Positions 54,753 through 62,546 of a stretch of DNA of 64,000 bases are shown piece by piece. Within the stretch, counting starts at the first letter, position 1; every line of letters begins with the position of its first letter. Under the pieces are notes generated by a model. It was not told the DNA's origin. It was given only the letters and a program-made list of their open reading frames with translations, and did no database searches. This stretch comes from Clostridiaceae bacterium (lineage in GTDB: Bacteria; Bacillota; Clostridia; Saccharofermentanales; Saccharofermentanaceae), in the NCBI GenBank assembly GCA_012728275.1, contig JAAYFK010000031.1:34516-98515 (forward strand), written 5' to 3'. Position numbers and translations under genes: made by a program.

Positions 54753-55352
54753 TTATTTGTTCTCAATTATTACTTGAGGGTTTAGTCTGACATACTCCAA
54801 AGCTTTGAAATTTAGCTCATGGAATTTTGGTGAAATTCTCTTTTGAATTTGCCATCGAAAATCATCCTCTGTAAACCCGAGCGCACCAGAATAAATTGAT
54901 GCTCCAAGCATAATTAAGTTCAATACTTTATGAGAACCAATATCGTTACATGCCATATTCCCATCAATGATTAGAAGCTTAGATACCTTACTTCTCAAGG
55001 TGCTTATAGCTAATTCATAATCGTATTTTGCTCCAAGACTTGCTGTTACTGGAATAACAGGGTGTGAGCTTACGACCACCTGTCCATCCTTCTTAAGATA
55101 CGGAAGCATACGAAGAGCTTCGCCAGGCTCAAATGCAATAATCATATCCGCTGAACCCTTCGCTATCATTGGGCAATAGGCGTCGTTGCCCATTCTTAGG
55201 TGACTAAAAACACTTCCTCCACGCTGAGCCATACCAATAGTCTCAGCACTCATTACAGGAATTCCCTTCTCCAAGGCAGCTGCAGAAATTAGCTTGGAAG
55301 CTAGAACCGTTCCTTGTCCACCAACTCCGCATAAAACAATATTCTTACTCAT
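54753..55352 (-). CDS. iorB: Indolepyruvate:ferredoxin oxidoreductase, beta subunit
   Basis: The 199-residue product contains the gamma-type 2-oxoacid oxidoreductase domain (CGVGGQGTVLASKLISAAA and AETIGMAQRGGSVFSHLR). With IorA it converts arylpyruvates and CoA to aryl-acetyl-CoA, CO2 and reduced ferredoxin. Its start overlaps the iorA stop by one base. Confidence 0.94.
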   Translation of the reverse strand: MSKNIVLCGVGGQGTVLASKLISAAALEKGIPVMSAETIGMAQRGGSVFSHLRMGNDAYCPMIAKGSADMIIAFEPGEALRMLPYLKKDGQVVVSSHPVIPVTASLGAKYDYELAISTLRSKVSKLLIIDGNMACNDIGSHKVLNLIMLGASIYSGALGFTEDDFRWQIQKRISPKFHELNFKALEYVRLNPQVIIENK

Positions 55353-57190
55353 CAGTCTAGTCCTCCTTCCAACATTGCTTCAAAAGGACAAATCTGACTA
55401 CATAGCAAGCAACCAGTACAAAGCGAAGGGTCAATCTTCACTTTGCCATTAATATCAGGAATAAGTGCAGGACATCCTAATTCTCTAATGCATTTCTTAC
55501 ATCCTGTGCAAATCTTACTGTCTATTACAAGTTTATTCGTAGGCTTATTTAATACAATACACGGAGACTTGAAGATAATTGCCTTTACCCCTCTAAGCTC
55601 GGATGCCTCCTTCACGGTCGCTACAGAAAGCTGATAATCCAACGGATCCACCGTCTTAACGAATTGAAGGCCTATTCCCTTTAAGACGTTCTCGATACTT
55701 ATTTTTTCGACAACATCCCCCATAGCCGTACGTCCAGTTCCTGGATGAGGTTGGTGCCCAGTCATAGCCGTCGTTGAGTTATCAAGAACAACAAGAGTCA
55801 TATCAGCGCCATTATATACAGCATTAATTACACCAGTTATCGCAGATGCGAAAAATGTCGAATCACCAACAAACGCGAAGCATTTCGTGTCGGCTTCAAC
55901 ATGCCCAACGCCTTGAGCTATTCCTAGACCTGCGCCCATACATAAACAAGTGTCACACATGTCGAGTGGCATAGCGTTGCCCATCGTGTAGCATCCGATA
56001 TCCCCACAAAATATTGTTTTCTGTCCCTTCATAGCCTGCTTTACCGCATAGAAGGAAGCTCTATGAGGACATCCAGCACAAAGAACTGGCGGCCTAACTG
56101 GTAGAATTGAAGGATCGACTTCTTGTGACTTAGTCTCTTCTATAGTGTTACTTAAATTCACCGAAGCAAAACTACCAATAGCTTGGCTAACGCTATCGAT
56201 TGAATTCTCGCCGGCTACTTGAATGTCGTGTGTAAGCTTACCTCTAATCTTTACATCAAGATTGTACTTGCCACAGATATATACTAATTCCTTTTCTATT
56301 ACTGGATCAAGTTCTTCAATACATAGAACCTCATCAAGGCCAGTTAAAAAACCTACCGCTAATTTCTCAGGAAACGGATAAGGAGTCGCTACCTTAAACA
56401 CACTAAAATTCTTGTATTCTTCGTTACTAGCCAGAGACTCCATTACATATGTATAGGATATTCCGCCAGTTGCAATTCCCTTTTTGCTTATGTTTTTGTC
56501 GCCATTCAAAAGATTTCTTTTATAACCAGAAAATACTTCCGAGAGCTCTTCATTCCTAGCAACAATCTTCTTGTGATTAGCATAGGAAAGCCTTGGAAAG
56601 ATTACCCATCTGCTAGTATCCTTAATGAAGCCTTCAACCGTATGTTTGGTAAATTCATTCTCATCCTTAATCTCAATAGAAGCATAGCCGTGGCACACAC
56701 GAGTAGTAGACCTTAGGATTACCGGAGTCTTATATCTCTCCGAATAATCGAAAGCATCCTCTACCATGTCATAAGCTTCCTTGGCACTGGATGGATCAAA
56801 ACATGGTATTTTCGAAAATTGTGCGAAATTTCTAGTATCTTGCTCGGTTTGAGATGAAATAGGTCCTGGATCGTCGGCCACTAGAATAATCATGCCGCCC
56901 TTGATTCCAACATATTCGAGACACATCAAAGGATCTGAGGCAACATTCAAGCCTACTTGCTTCATCGTTACCATTACTCTTGCGCCAGCGTATGAAGCTC
57001 CAGCAGCTACCTCCATCGCAGCCTTCTCATTAATCGACCACTCAACATATATGTCTGCAGTTCTTTTCTTCGCAATTGTCTCAAGAACCTCAGTCGAAGG
57101 TGTTCCCGGATACCCAGAAACCAAATTTACCCCAGCTGCTATTGCCCCTAAGGCTATAGCCTCATTTCCCATTACAAATTCGGTATGCAT
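55352..57190 (-). CDS. iorA: Indolepyruvate:ferredoxin oxidoreductase, alpha subunit
   Basis: The 612-residue product has the pyrimidine-binding domain first (GNEAIALGAIAAGVNLVSGYPGTPSTE), then the thiamine-diphosphate domain (GDIGCYTMG, near 385), and at the C-terminus a ferredoxin domain with two 4Fe-4S motifs (CTGCKKCIRELGCP and CTGCLLCSQICP). Full length. Oxygen-sensitive enzyme of amino acid-fermenting anaerobes, giving reduced ferredoxin and aryl-CoA. Confidence 0.95.
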   Translation of the reverse strand: MHTEFVMGNEAIALGAIAAGVNLVSGYPGTPSTEVLETIAKKRTADIYVEWSINEKAAMEVAAGASYAGARVMVTMKQVGLNVASDPLMCLEYVGIKGGMIILVADDPGPISSQTEQDTRNFAQFSKIPCFDPSSAKEAYDMVEDAFDYSERYKTPVILRSTTRVCHGYASIEIKDENEFTKHTVEGFIKDTSRWVIFPRLSYANHKKIVARNEELSEVFSGYKRNLLNGDKNISKKGIATGGISYTYVMESLASNEEYKNFSVFKVATPYPFPEKLAVGFLTGLDEVLCIEELDPVIEKELVYICGKYNLDVKIRGKLTHDIQVAGENSIDSVSQAIGSFASVNLSNTIEETKSQEVDPSILPVRPPVLCAGCPHRASFYAVKQAMKGQKTIFCGDIGCYTMGNAMPLDMCDTCLCMGAGLGIAQGVGHVEADTKCFAFVGDSTFFASAITGVINAVYNGADMTLVVLDNSTTAMTGHQPHPGTGRTAMGDVVEKISIENVLKGIGLQFVKTVDPLDYQLSVATVKEASELRGVKAIIFKSPCIVLNKPTNKLVIDSKICTGCKKCIRELGCPALIPDINGKVKIDPSLCTGCLLCSQICPFEAMLEGGLD

Positions 57191-57245
57191 TACTTTGTCC
57201 TCTGAATCTCAAAATCTGTTATATTCTAACACCTAAACTACTATT

Positions 57246-57278
57246 AAAAAAGCGGAGAACCAAGGATGCCCTGTTCCC
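57246..57278 (-). terminator. Terminator after the alpha/beta hydrolase gene
   Basis: An imperfect stem (GAAC..AGG/CCT..GTTC with a small bulge, loop GCAT) followed on the minus strand by GCTTTTTT. It lies after the hydrolase stop codon and before the ior promoter region. Confidence 0.6.
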
Positions 57279-57292
57279 AGACACTTTTACTC

Positions 57293-58219
57293 TTACACTC
57301 TATTGGCATTTGCTGTAATCATGCTAATTACTCTTCTGGACTCCAGCCACGTTGGGTTAGCAATAGGATATACGTGCGCCATTATCCTTATATCCTTCTC
57401 GTTCAGAACGTCTATCACCGTCTCTGCACAATAGAATTTCGACTTTACTTCCTCTTTAAGAAGAAGATCGTGCATATATATACTATCCTCTTTAAGATAA
57501 TCGTCTCCTCCCGTAATAATTGTTGCTCGAGGGCAAACGATGCGCTTAACCAAGAGCCCCAAATCAAAAGCATAGTTTGGCGCCTTGAAATCTTGTGCAT
57601 CATTCGCTTCATAGATTATTACACTTCTGTCTGGATAACCTTTATTGGTCAATCGAAACATTCCGCTAATCAAATTTACAGAGTCAATATGAACTTTACT
57701 CGTAACAGTAATATTAAAATCGCTTCTAATATTTTTATCATGCATTACGCCAGTCACTAGAAGTGCTAGATATGCTCCCGCGGAGTCCCCGACAAGGTGA
57801 ATCTTTCTTATACCAAACTCTTTTTTTACAAAACTAATAGCTTCAATAATATCTTGCAGCATGCCACAAAGACCATTCTCTTGAATTAAACTATAGTTTA
57901 CGTTCATTACGGGAATACCTGAATATCCTACCAAATAAGTAGAGAAACACCTATCCAATTCTTTCGTTCCGTAAACAAGGCCACCTCCATGAATTACAAG
58001 GAAAGCCTTATCGCATTTGTCTGTCTCAAATGAGAAGCCCTTTGGCAAGTAGTAATCAAGAAGATGGTTTGTGCTTTCATCCTTCATGTAAGGAATATCG
58101 CTAAAAATTTGAACACCTTCACAATTAACTTCCGTCTCAAGACGACGCTTGTCATTAAGAAGGCACATATTGATGAACTTCTTTCGAGCTAATTCAGCTT
58201 GTACGCGCCTTATTCCCAT
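57293..58219 (-). CDS. Alpha/beta hydrolase, hormone-sensitive-lipase-like
   Basis: The 308-residue product has the oxyanion-hole motif HGGG (VIHGGGLVYGTKE) and the nucleophile elbow GDSAGA (VGDSAGAYLALLV), characteristic of the HSL/carboxylesterase family; the catalytic His may be in the C-terminal IMAHVYPI segment. No signal peptide. The ATG at 58219 with CAGGAGAG upstream is used; the frame is open another 22 codons into manA. It follows manA and a SASA esterase, so it may remove acyl groups from sugars. Confidence 0.8.
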   Translation of the reverse strand: MGIRRVQAELARKKFINMCLLNDKRRLETEVNCEGVQIFSDIPYMKDESTNHLLDYYLPKGFSFETDKCDKAFLVIHGGGLVYGTKELDRCFSTYLVGYSGIPVMNVNYSLIQENGLCGMLQDIIEAISFVKKEFGIRKIHLVGDSAGAYLALLVTGVMHDKNIRSDFNITVTSKVHIDSVNLISGMFRLTNKGYPDRSVIIYEANDAQDFKAPNYAFDLGLLVKRIVCPRATIITGGDDYLKEDSIYMHDLLLKEEVKSKFYCAETVIDVLNEKDIRIMAHVYPIANPTWLESRRVISMITANANRV

Positions 58220-58250
58220 ATAGCTCTCCTGTAGTTGTAGTTTAGTTGAT

Positions 58251-59234
58251 TTATACTCGACCAATTTGAGTCTTAAGAATCTCAAGCGGATTATTCAAAT
58301 CGGACTTGATTTGATACGTCCCACTACTCGCTGGAATAAAAAGGCTTTCGCCCTTCTTAATGGATAGTCTTTGCATTATTCCACACCCATCAACATATTC
58401 GATTTGACCTTGGCCAGACAAAACTATTAAGGAAACGAAGGATAACGACGAGACCTCGTCCTCATTATCACCATGGAGAATGTCAGCTGTGAAGAAAGGA
58501 CATCTGAGTAGATGACCATCACTAAAGTCCTTGCTATAGTTTGGAATTCTTCGAGCTACCTCAATGGCCCTATCAACGTGAAGCTCTCTTTTGTTACCCT
58601 CTTGGTCCTTACGACCATAGTCGTAAACTCGATATGTTATGTTCGAATTCTGCTGAACTTCTGCAATAACAACGCCCTTACAAATCGCATGCAAAGTACC
58701 TGCAGGAATGTAGAAACTATCACCCTTCTTGACAGGTACGGCATTCAAAATATCCGTTAATGTCCCATCCTCAATTCTCTTACAAAACTCTTCCTCGGAT
58801 ACCGCTCTGCTTACTCCGTAATAGATAATTGCATCCGGCTCAGCCTCAACAATGTACCACATCTCCGACTTGCCAAAGCTACCCTCATTTTCCATAGCAT
58901 AGGTGTTATCGGGATGAACCTGAATTGAGAGATTCTCCTTGGCATCTATGAGCTTAGTCAAAATTGGGAACTCAGCGTACCCTTCGTAATTGCTCCCAAG
59001 AACATCCGGTCCTTCGATCTCAATATACTGAGCCAAAGTCATACCCTTGTACTTGTCATTATCAATTACTGACATCCCGTTTTTGTGACATGAAAGTACC
59101 CAAGCTTCAGCGATTATGTCTAAATCAGATTCGATTCCATAATCAGTACGAAGTTTGTTGCCGCCCCAAATGTAGTCTGTGCAAAACGGTTTAAGTCTTA
59201 ATACTGGCACCTTTAAGTCCAACCTATCTATCAA
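58251..59234 (-). CDS. manA: Mannose-6-phosphate isomerase, type I
   Basis: Zinc enzyme linking fructose-6-phosphate and mannose-6-phosphate. The 327-residue product has LKPFCTDYIWGGNKL near the start, the metal-site motifs SIQVHPDNTYA and EMWYIVE, and IPAGTLHAICKG. The start codon is uncertain: TTG at 59234 or a TTG/GTG a few codons further in; none has a good ribosome binding site. Between the SASA esterase and the hydrolase, it suggests use of mannose-containing glycans. Confidence 0.88.
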   Translation of the reverse strand: MIDRLDLKVPVLRLKPFCTDYIWGGNKLRTDYGIESDLDIIAEAWVLSCHKNGMSVIDNDKYKGMTLAQYIEIEGPDVLGSNYEGYAEFPILTKLIDAKENLSIQVHPDNTYAMENEGSFGKSEMWYIVEAEPDAIIYYGVSRAVSEEEFCKRIEDGTLTDILNAVPVKKGDSFYIPAGTLHAICKGVVIAEVQQNSNITYRVYDYGRKDQEGNKRELHVDRAIEVARRIPNYSKDFSDGHLLRCPFFTADILHGDNEDEVSSLSFVSLIVLSGQGQIEYVDGCGIMQRLSIKKGESLFIPASSGTYQIKSDLNNPLEILKTQIGRV

Positions 59235-59251
59235 AATTGTGTTTATTCAAA

Positions 59252-60829
59252 TTAGTTCGGATTATTTCCAAGAGGAGTATCGACTTTCAAAAAGAAAGGA
59301 ATTGCAGGAAGTCCTGTGTCTCCACGCAATCCAGCATTACCGTAACTGAAGTAAGCATATCTTACTTGCATAGGCAATTCAATATTAGGACATGAGAGAA
59401 TTAATGTCTTCCCATCAAAGTCAACCGACGCGCTCGCAGTATGGAATTCTCCGTCGTCGCCAGCCATCTCAAAACCATAATCATCCGAAAACGCACCCTT
59501 CAAAAGTAGCATCGAGAAGTCACCACGGAAAGTTAACTCCAAACCCTCGCTACCTCTTCTTACGTCGATACATCTTGGATACTCCGATAAGAACTCGCTC
59601 TTCAAATATACATTTCTCAACGCTAAATTTGCGAATCTCTCTGCAGGAATTCTCTTCTCAGATGGGTGTATATTATCAAACTCTCCTTGATCAATAAGAA
59701 CCGCCATATACGCGCCTGGTACTTGTCTTGAGACACGATATTGCCTCGACCTAAGAATAGGCCATGTTAGATCATCAAAATCCATGTACTTTCGATCCTT
59801 GGAGATGTACATAGGAAGTTGCGCGAAAATAAACGGCAATTCGTCATCCATAAATGCCTGTCTCCAGTTTAATATCAAGGTCGAAAATACCACATCATAA
59901 TCGCCTGCCCGCGTCTCACAATCGTTCTCACCTTGATAGAAGATTACTCCTCTAGAAGAGAATGGAGTTATTCTTGAGACCATAGCCTCATATAGTGCGC
60001 TTGGTCTACGTATGCTATCTTTTGAACATGGTGGTGGCCAAGGCCCATCACCAAATCTCTCATGAATATCAGAATAAGTCATATAAGGATTCTCGCGCAG
60101 GCTCTCATTTACCTCATCCCAGTACTTCTTATCAGCTATGTCAAACTGAATCTTCTGCATATCATATTGAGTTGGTGTTAGCTCATTAGCGCTCTTATCA
60201 AATTCCTTCAAATATCTACGGCCTTCAGGAGTCGACTCGAGAGCCTCCTTACTTTGCCACGAAGAAACTGAGGTTCCTCCAAGAAAGCACTCAATAATTC
60301 CAATATGAACATCCAGTTCCTTCTCCAATATCTCAGAGAAGTAGTAGGCCAGGCCTGACATGTTTGCACATGTCTTTGAAGAAACCTTTACCCACTCAGA
60401 TTCGTCTTCAGCCTTGATTGTATCTTCGTTGACTACATCAGCAACTGGAACACAGTAATAGTGGACTCTTCCTTCCTTGCAAGCATCAATAACATCCTTG
60501 CTATCCGTAGTTCTAATCAAAGGCATTTCCATGTTACTTTGACCACCAGCAATCCAAACCTCGCCAGCATAGATGCCGCCAATAGTAACGGAGCTTGACC
60601 CTGCTTTTACAAGAAGCTTATAAGGACCACCTGCTTCAACTGGTGTCATGTTCACTAGAAAATGTCCTGAAACAGGCTCGGCAATACCCCCAGAGATCAT
60701 CTTTCCGGAATTATCCAGAAGCGATGCCTTAATCTCTGACTTAGAATCCACGTCACCAAAAACGCGAATTACCTTATCCCTCTGGATTATCATATTATCC
60801 TTGAATATTCCGTTTAATCTAAGACCCAT
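59252..60829 (-). CDS. Sialate O-acetylesterase-family protein (SASA domain)
   Basis: The 525-residue product contains the SGNH-type block GGQSNMEMPL (about 102), GVIFYQGENDC (about 300), and the Asp/His pair FDNIHPSEKR (about 395), as in SASA esterases that remove acetyl groups from sialic acid or other carbohydrates. Beta-rich regions at both ends. No signal peptide is seen, so it is probably cytoplasmic, acting on imported sugars. ATG at 60829 with AAAGG upstream. First gene of a three-gene group with manA and the hydrolase. Confidence 0.85.
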   Translation of the reverse strand: MGLRLNGIFKDNMIIQRDKVIRVFGDVDSKSEIKASLLDNSGKMISGGIAEPVSGHFLVNMTPVEAGGPYKLLVKAGSSSVTIGGIYAGEVWIAGGQSNMEMPLIRTTDSKDVIDACKEGRVHYYCVPVADVVNEDTIKAEDESEWVKVSSKTCANMSGLAYYFSEILEKELDVHIGIIECFLGGTSVSSWQSKEALESTPEGRRYLKEFDKSANELTPTQYDMQKIQFDIADKKYWDEVNESLRENPYMTYSDIHERFGDGPWPPPCSKDSIRRPSALYEAMVSRITPFSSRGVIFYQGENDCETRAGDYDVVFSTLILNWRQAFMDDELPFIFAQLPMYISKDRKYMDFDDLTWPILRSRQYRVSRQVPGAYMAVLIDQGEFDNIHPSEKRIPAERFANLALRNVYLKSEFLSEYPRCIDVRRGSEGLELTFRGDFSMLLLKGAFSDDYGFEMAGDDGEFHTASASVDFDGKTLILSCPNIELPMQVRYAYFSYGNAGLRGDTGLPAIPFFLKVDTPLGNNPN

Positions 60830-60885
60830 CTTATATCCTTTCAAGCTCACTCAATCGAAAACAAAAACTCGATTGGTATACGATC

Positions 60886-60915
60886 GAATACATACACATT
60901 GAATACATACACATT
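60886..60915. repeat. Two tandem 15-base repeats
   Basis: GAATACATACACATT occurs twice in direct succession in the region upstream of the SASA esterase gene. Possibly replication slippage, or a duplicated binding site; nothing further can be said. Confidence 0.85.
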
Positions 60916-60982
60916 GGATTAATTATATACTAAAATAATAATAATAAACACTTCGCACTCTGACTAATAAACGCATTTTGTC

Positions 60983-61017
60983 AAAAAAAGACGATATGGT
61001 ATTATCCACATCGTCTT
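60983..61017 (-). terminator. Terminator after the H1/SCP2-like gene
   Basis: A stem AAGACGATGTGG paired with CCATATCGTCTT (one mismatched position) and followed by a run of seven U in the minus-strand RNA. Confidence 0.88.
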
Positions 61018-61046
61018 ATAGTTATTCAACAGTAATTGTCAATCTG

Positions 61047-61541
61047 TTAAGCGAAAAAAGCCTTTACAAATAGGATTGCCTTACCCGTATCGCCATTGAT
61101 GCATACTGAACCATCGTTGATTGCATCATAAATACACTTCTTACCATTAAGAACAGATGCAAAAACATCTACATCAGCATCAATATAGAATGAAGCGTCG
61201 TTATACTCATAAGGAGCAACCTCAACCTTCTTGTTATCAACCTTAACATACAAAGGTGTTGGGTCAACGTTTCCTCTAAGTGTAATCTGTGTAGCAAGGA
61301 AGTTTGTCTTGAACTTTGTCACCTTAGCCTTCGACTTAACACTAGCATAAATGCTATCAAAATCAGGTGTAACCACCTTTGTTGCAGCCGCTTTCTTAGC
61401 TGAAGAAACCGCCTTTTTTACTACTGTCTTCTTAGCAGCTACTTTTGTCTCAACCTTCTTAACAGCCGCCTTAACTTCTGCCTTAACTTCCTCTGCAGCC
61501 TTCTTTATCTCTGTGGAAGGCTTCTTTACTGTATTTGCCAT
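61047..61541 (-). CDS. Histone H1-like Lys/Ala-rich tail fused to an SCP2-like domain
   Basis: The 164-residue product has an N-terminal third made almost only of Lys, Ala, Val, Glu and Thr (residues 1-57, with AAVKKVETKVAAKKTVVKKAV), like bacterial histone H1-type tails. The C-terminal ~100 residues (from FDSIYASVKSK) resemble the SCP2 sterol-carrier fold: YIDADVDVFASVLNGKKCIYDAINDGSVCINGDTGKAILFVK follows the SCP2 pattern of a short helix, a Gly-Asp turn and a final helix. A cytoplasmic DNA- or membrane-associated role is possible. It has its own promoter, strong AGGAGG site and terminator, so it is probably well expressed. Confidence 0.65.
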   Translation of the reverse strand: MANTVKKPSTEIKKAAEEVKAEVKAAVKKVETKVAAKKTVVKKAVSSAKKAAATKVVTPDFDSIYASVKSKAKVTKFKTNFLATQITLRGNVDPTPLYVKVDNKKVEVAPYEYNDASFYIDADVDVFASVLNGKKCIYDAINDGSVCINGDTGKAILFVKAFFA

Positions 61542-61594
61542 AAATCAATTCCTCCTAAAAAATGCCTGAAAAAATCTCTTTGAATCGTACATTA

Positions 61595-61623
61595 AGTATA
61601 TTTTATTTGACAATTCTTTTCAA
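61595..61623 (-). promoter_or_regulatory. Promoter of the H1/SCP2-like gene
   Basis: Minus-strand TTGAAA (61618-61623), 17 bases, TATACT (61595-61600), about 54 bases before the start codon. Confidence 0.7.
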
Positions 61624-61683
61624 TTAATGTCTTCTTACGAAATATACGAAGTTTTTTTATGAAAGGACTGAAATAATGTGAAA

Positions 61684-61699
61684 ATGCCTAAGAAGGCAT
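61684..61699 (-). terminator. Short hairpin over the SDR stop codon
   Basis: ATGCC/GGCAT with a 6-base loop overlaps the last codons of the SDR gene and is followed by TTTTCACATT on the minus strand. A weak terminator candidate. Confidence 0.35.
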
Positions 61700-62506
61700 A
61701 AGAATCTTCTCGATGCTTAAAATCCAGGAGGTTGGGACAATTTTGGACGCTAGATATAAACATTTTTGCATGAAACCACAAACGTAAAGATGCCTTCCAC
61801 GCATTGCAGCTTTCATCCCCTTTTTCGCAAGCTTCTCAGGACTTAGAACACACATCGCTCTTATGCCCGTGAATTTGCTCTCCTTGCTATCTGTCGCCTT
61901 CGACAAGAACTCTGTATTTACTGGTCCAGGGCAGATAACGGTAACCGCTATCTTGAGATTATGCAATTCATATGAAAGCGCTCTCGAAAATGACAAAACA
62001 TAAGCCTTTGATGCTGCATAGCACGCGAATCCAGGTTGTGGCAAGAACGCCGCCGATGACCCTAAATTAATGATTCTTGGAGCCTGCTTCCAAGAAAAAG
62101 CTCCCCCTGTGCAAACCATATATGGCAAGCACAATCTAGTCAGAATACTTAGCGATTTGCAATTTACATCAAGCGTGCTTGACAAGTCATCTTTGCTTCG
62201 GTCAATAACCTTGCCACGCTTACCCAGCCCAGCACAGTTGATTAGTAAACCAATTGTCGGCTTCTTGTTAGATAATTCATGTTCAATTATGGAAATGCCT
62301 TCCTCTGAAGTCAAATCAGCTTCTATTGGAACAATATTTGAATTCGAATACTTCTTCTTAAGGGCCTCCAATCTATCGGCTCTTCGTGCAATAATCCAAA
62401 TGGCATCTATATTAGTGCCACCAAATTTACCTGTTGAATTAACTACTTCAGACAAGAAAGCTTCACCTATTCCAGATGAAGCTCCCGTAATAATTGCAAT
62501 ACTCAT
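61688..62506 (-). CDS. Short-chain dehydrogenase/reductase
   Basis: The 272-residue product has the NAD(P)-binding ITGASSGIGEAFL at the start, the NCAGLG motif, catalytic Ser in INLGSSAAF and the YxxxK pair in YAASKAY. The C-terminal ~50 residues extend beyond the core, as in the DltE-like group. The substrate is unknown. AAGGGA precedes the ATG. It starts 41 bases after the repeat-containing membrane protein gene, so the two may be co-transcribed. Confidence 0.88.
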   Translation of the reverse strand: MSIAIITGASSGIGEAFLSEVVNSTGKFGGTNIDAIWIIARRADRLEALKKKYSNSNIVPIEADLTSEEGISIIEHELSNKKPTIGLLINCAGLGKRGKVIDRSKDDLSSTLDVNCKSLSILTRLCLPYMVCTGGAFSWKQAPRIINLGSSAAFLPQPGFACYAASKAYVLSFSRALSYELHNLKIAVTVICPGPVNTEFLSKATDSKESKFTGIRAMCVLSPEKLAKKGMKAAMRGRHLYVCGFMQKCLYLASKIVPTSWILSIEKILMPS

Positions 62507-62546
62507 AACAGCATCCCTTCAATATGGATTTGCCTTATTGTATCGT

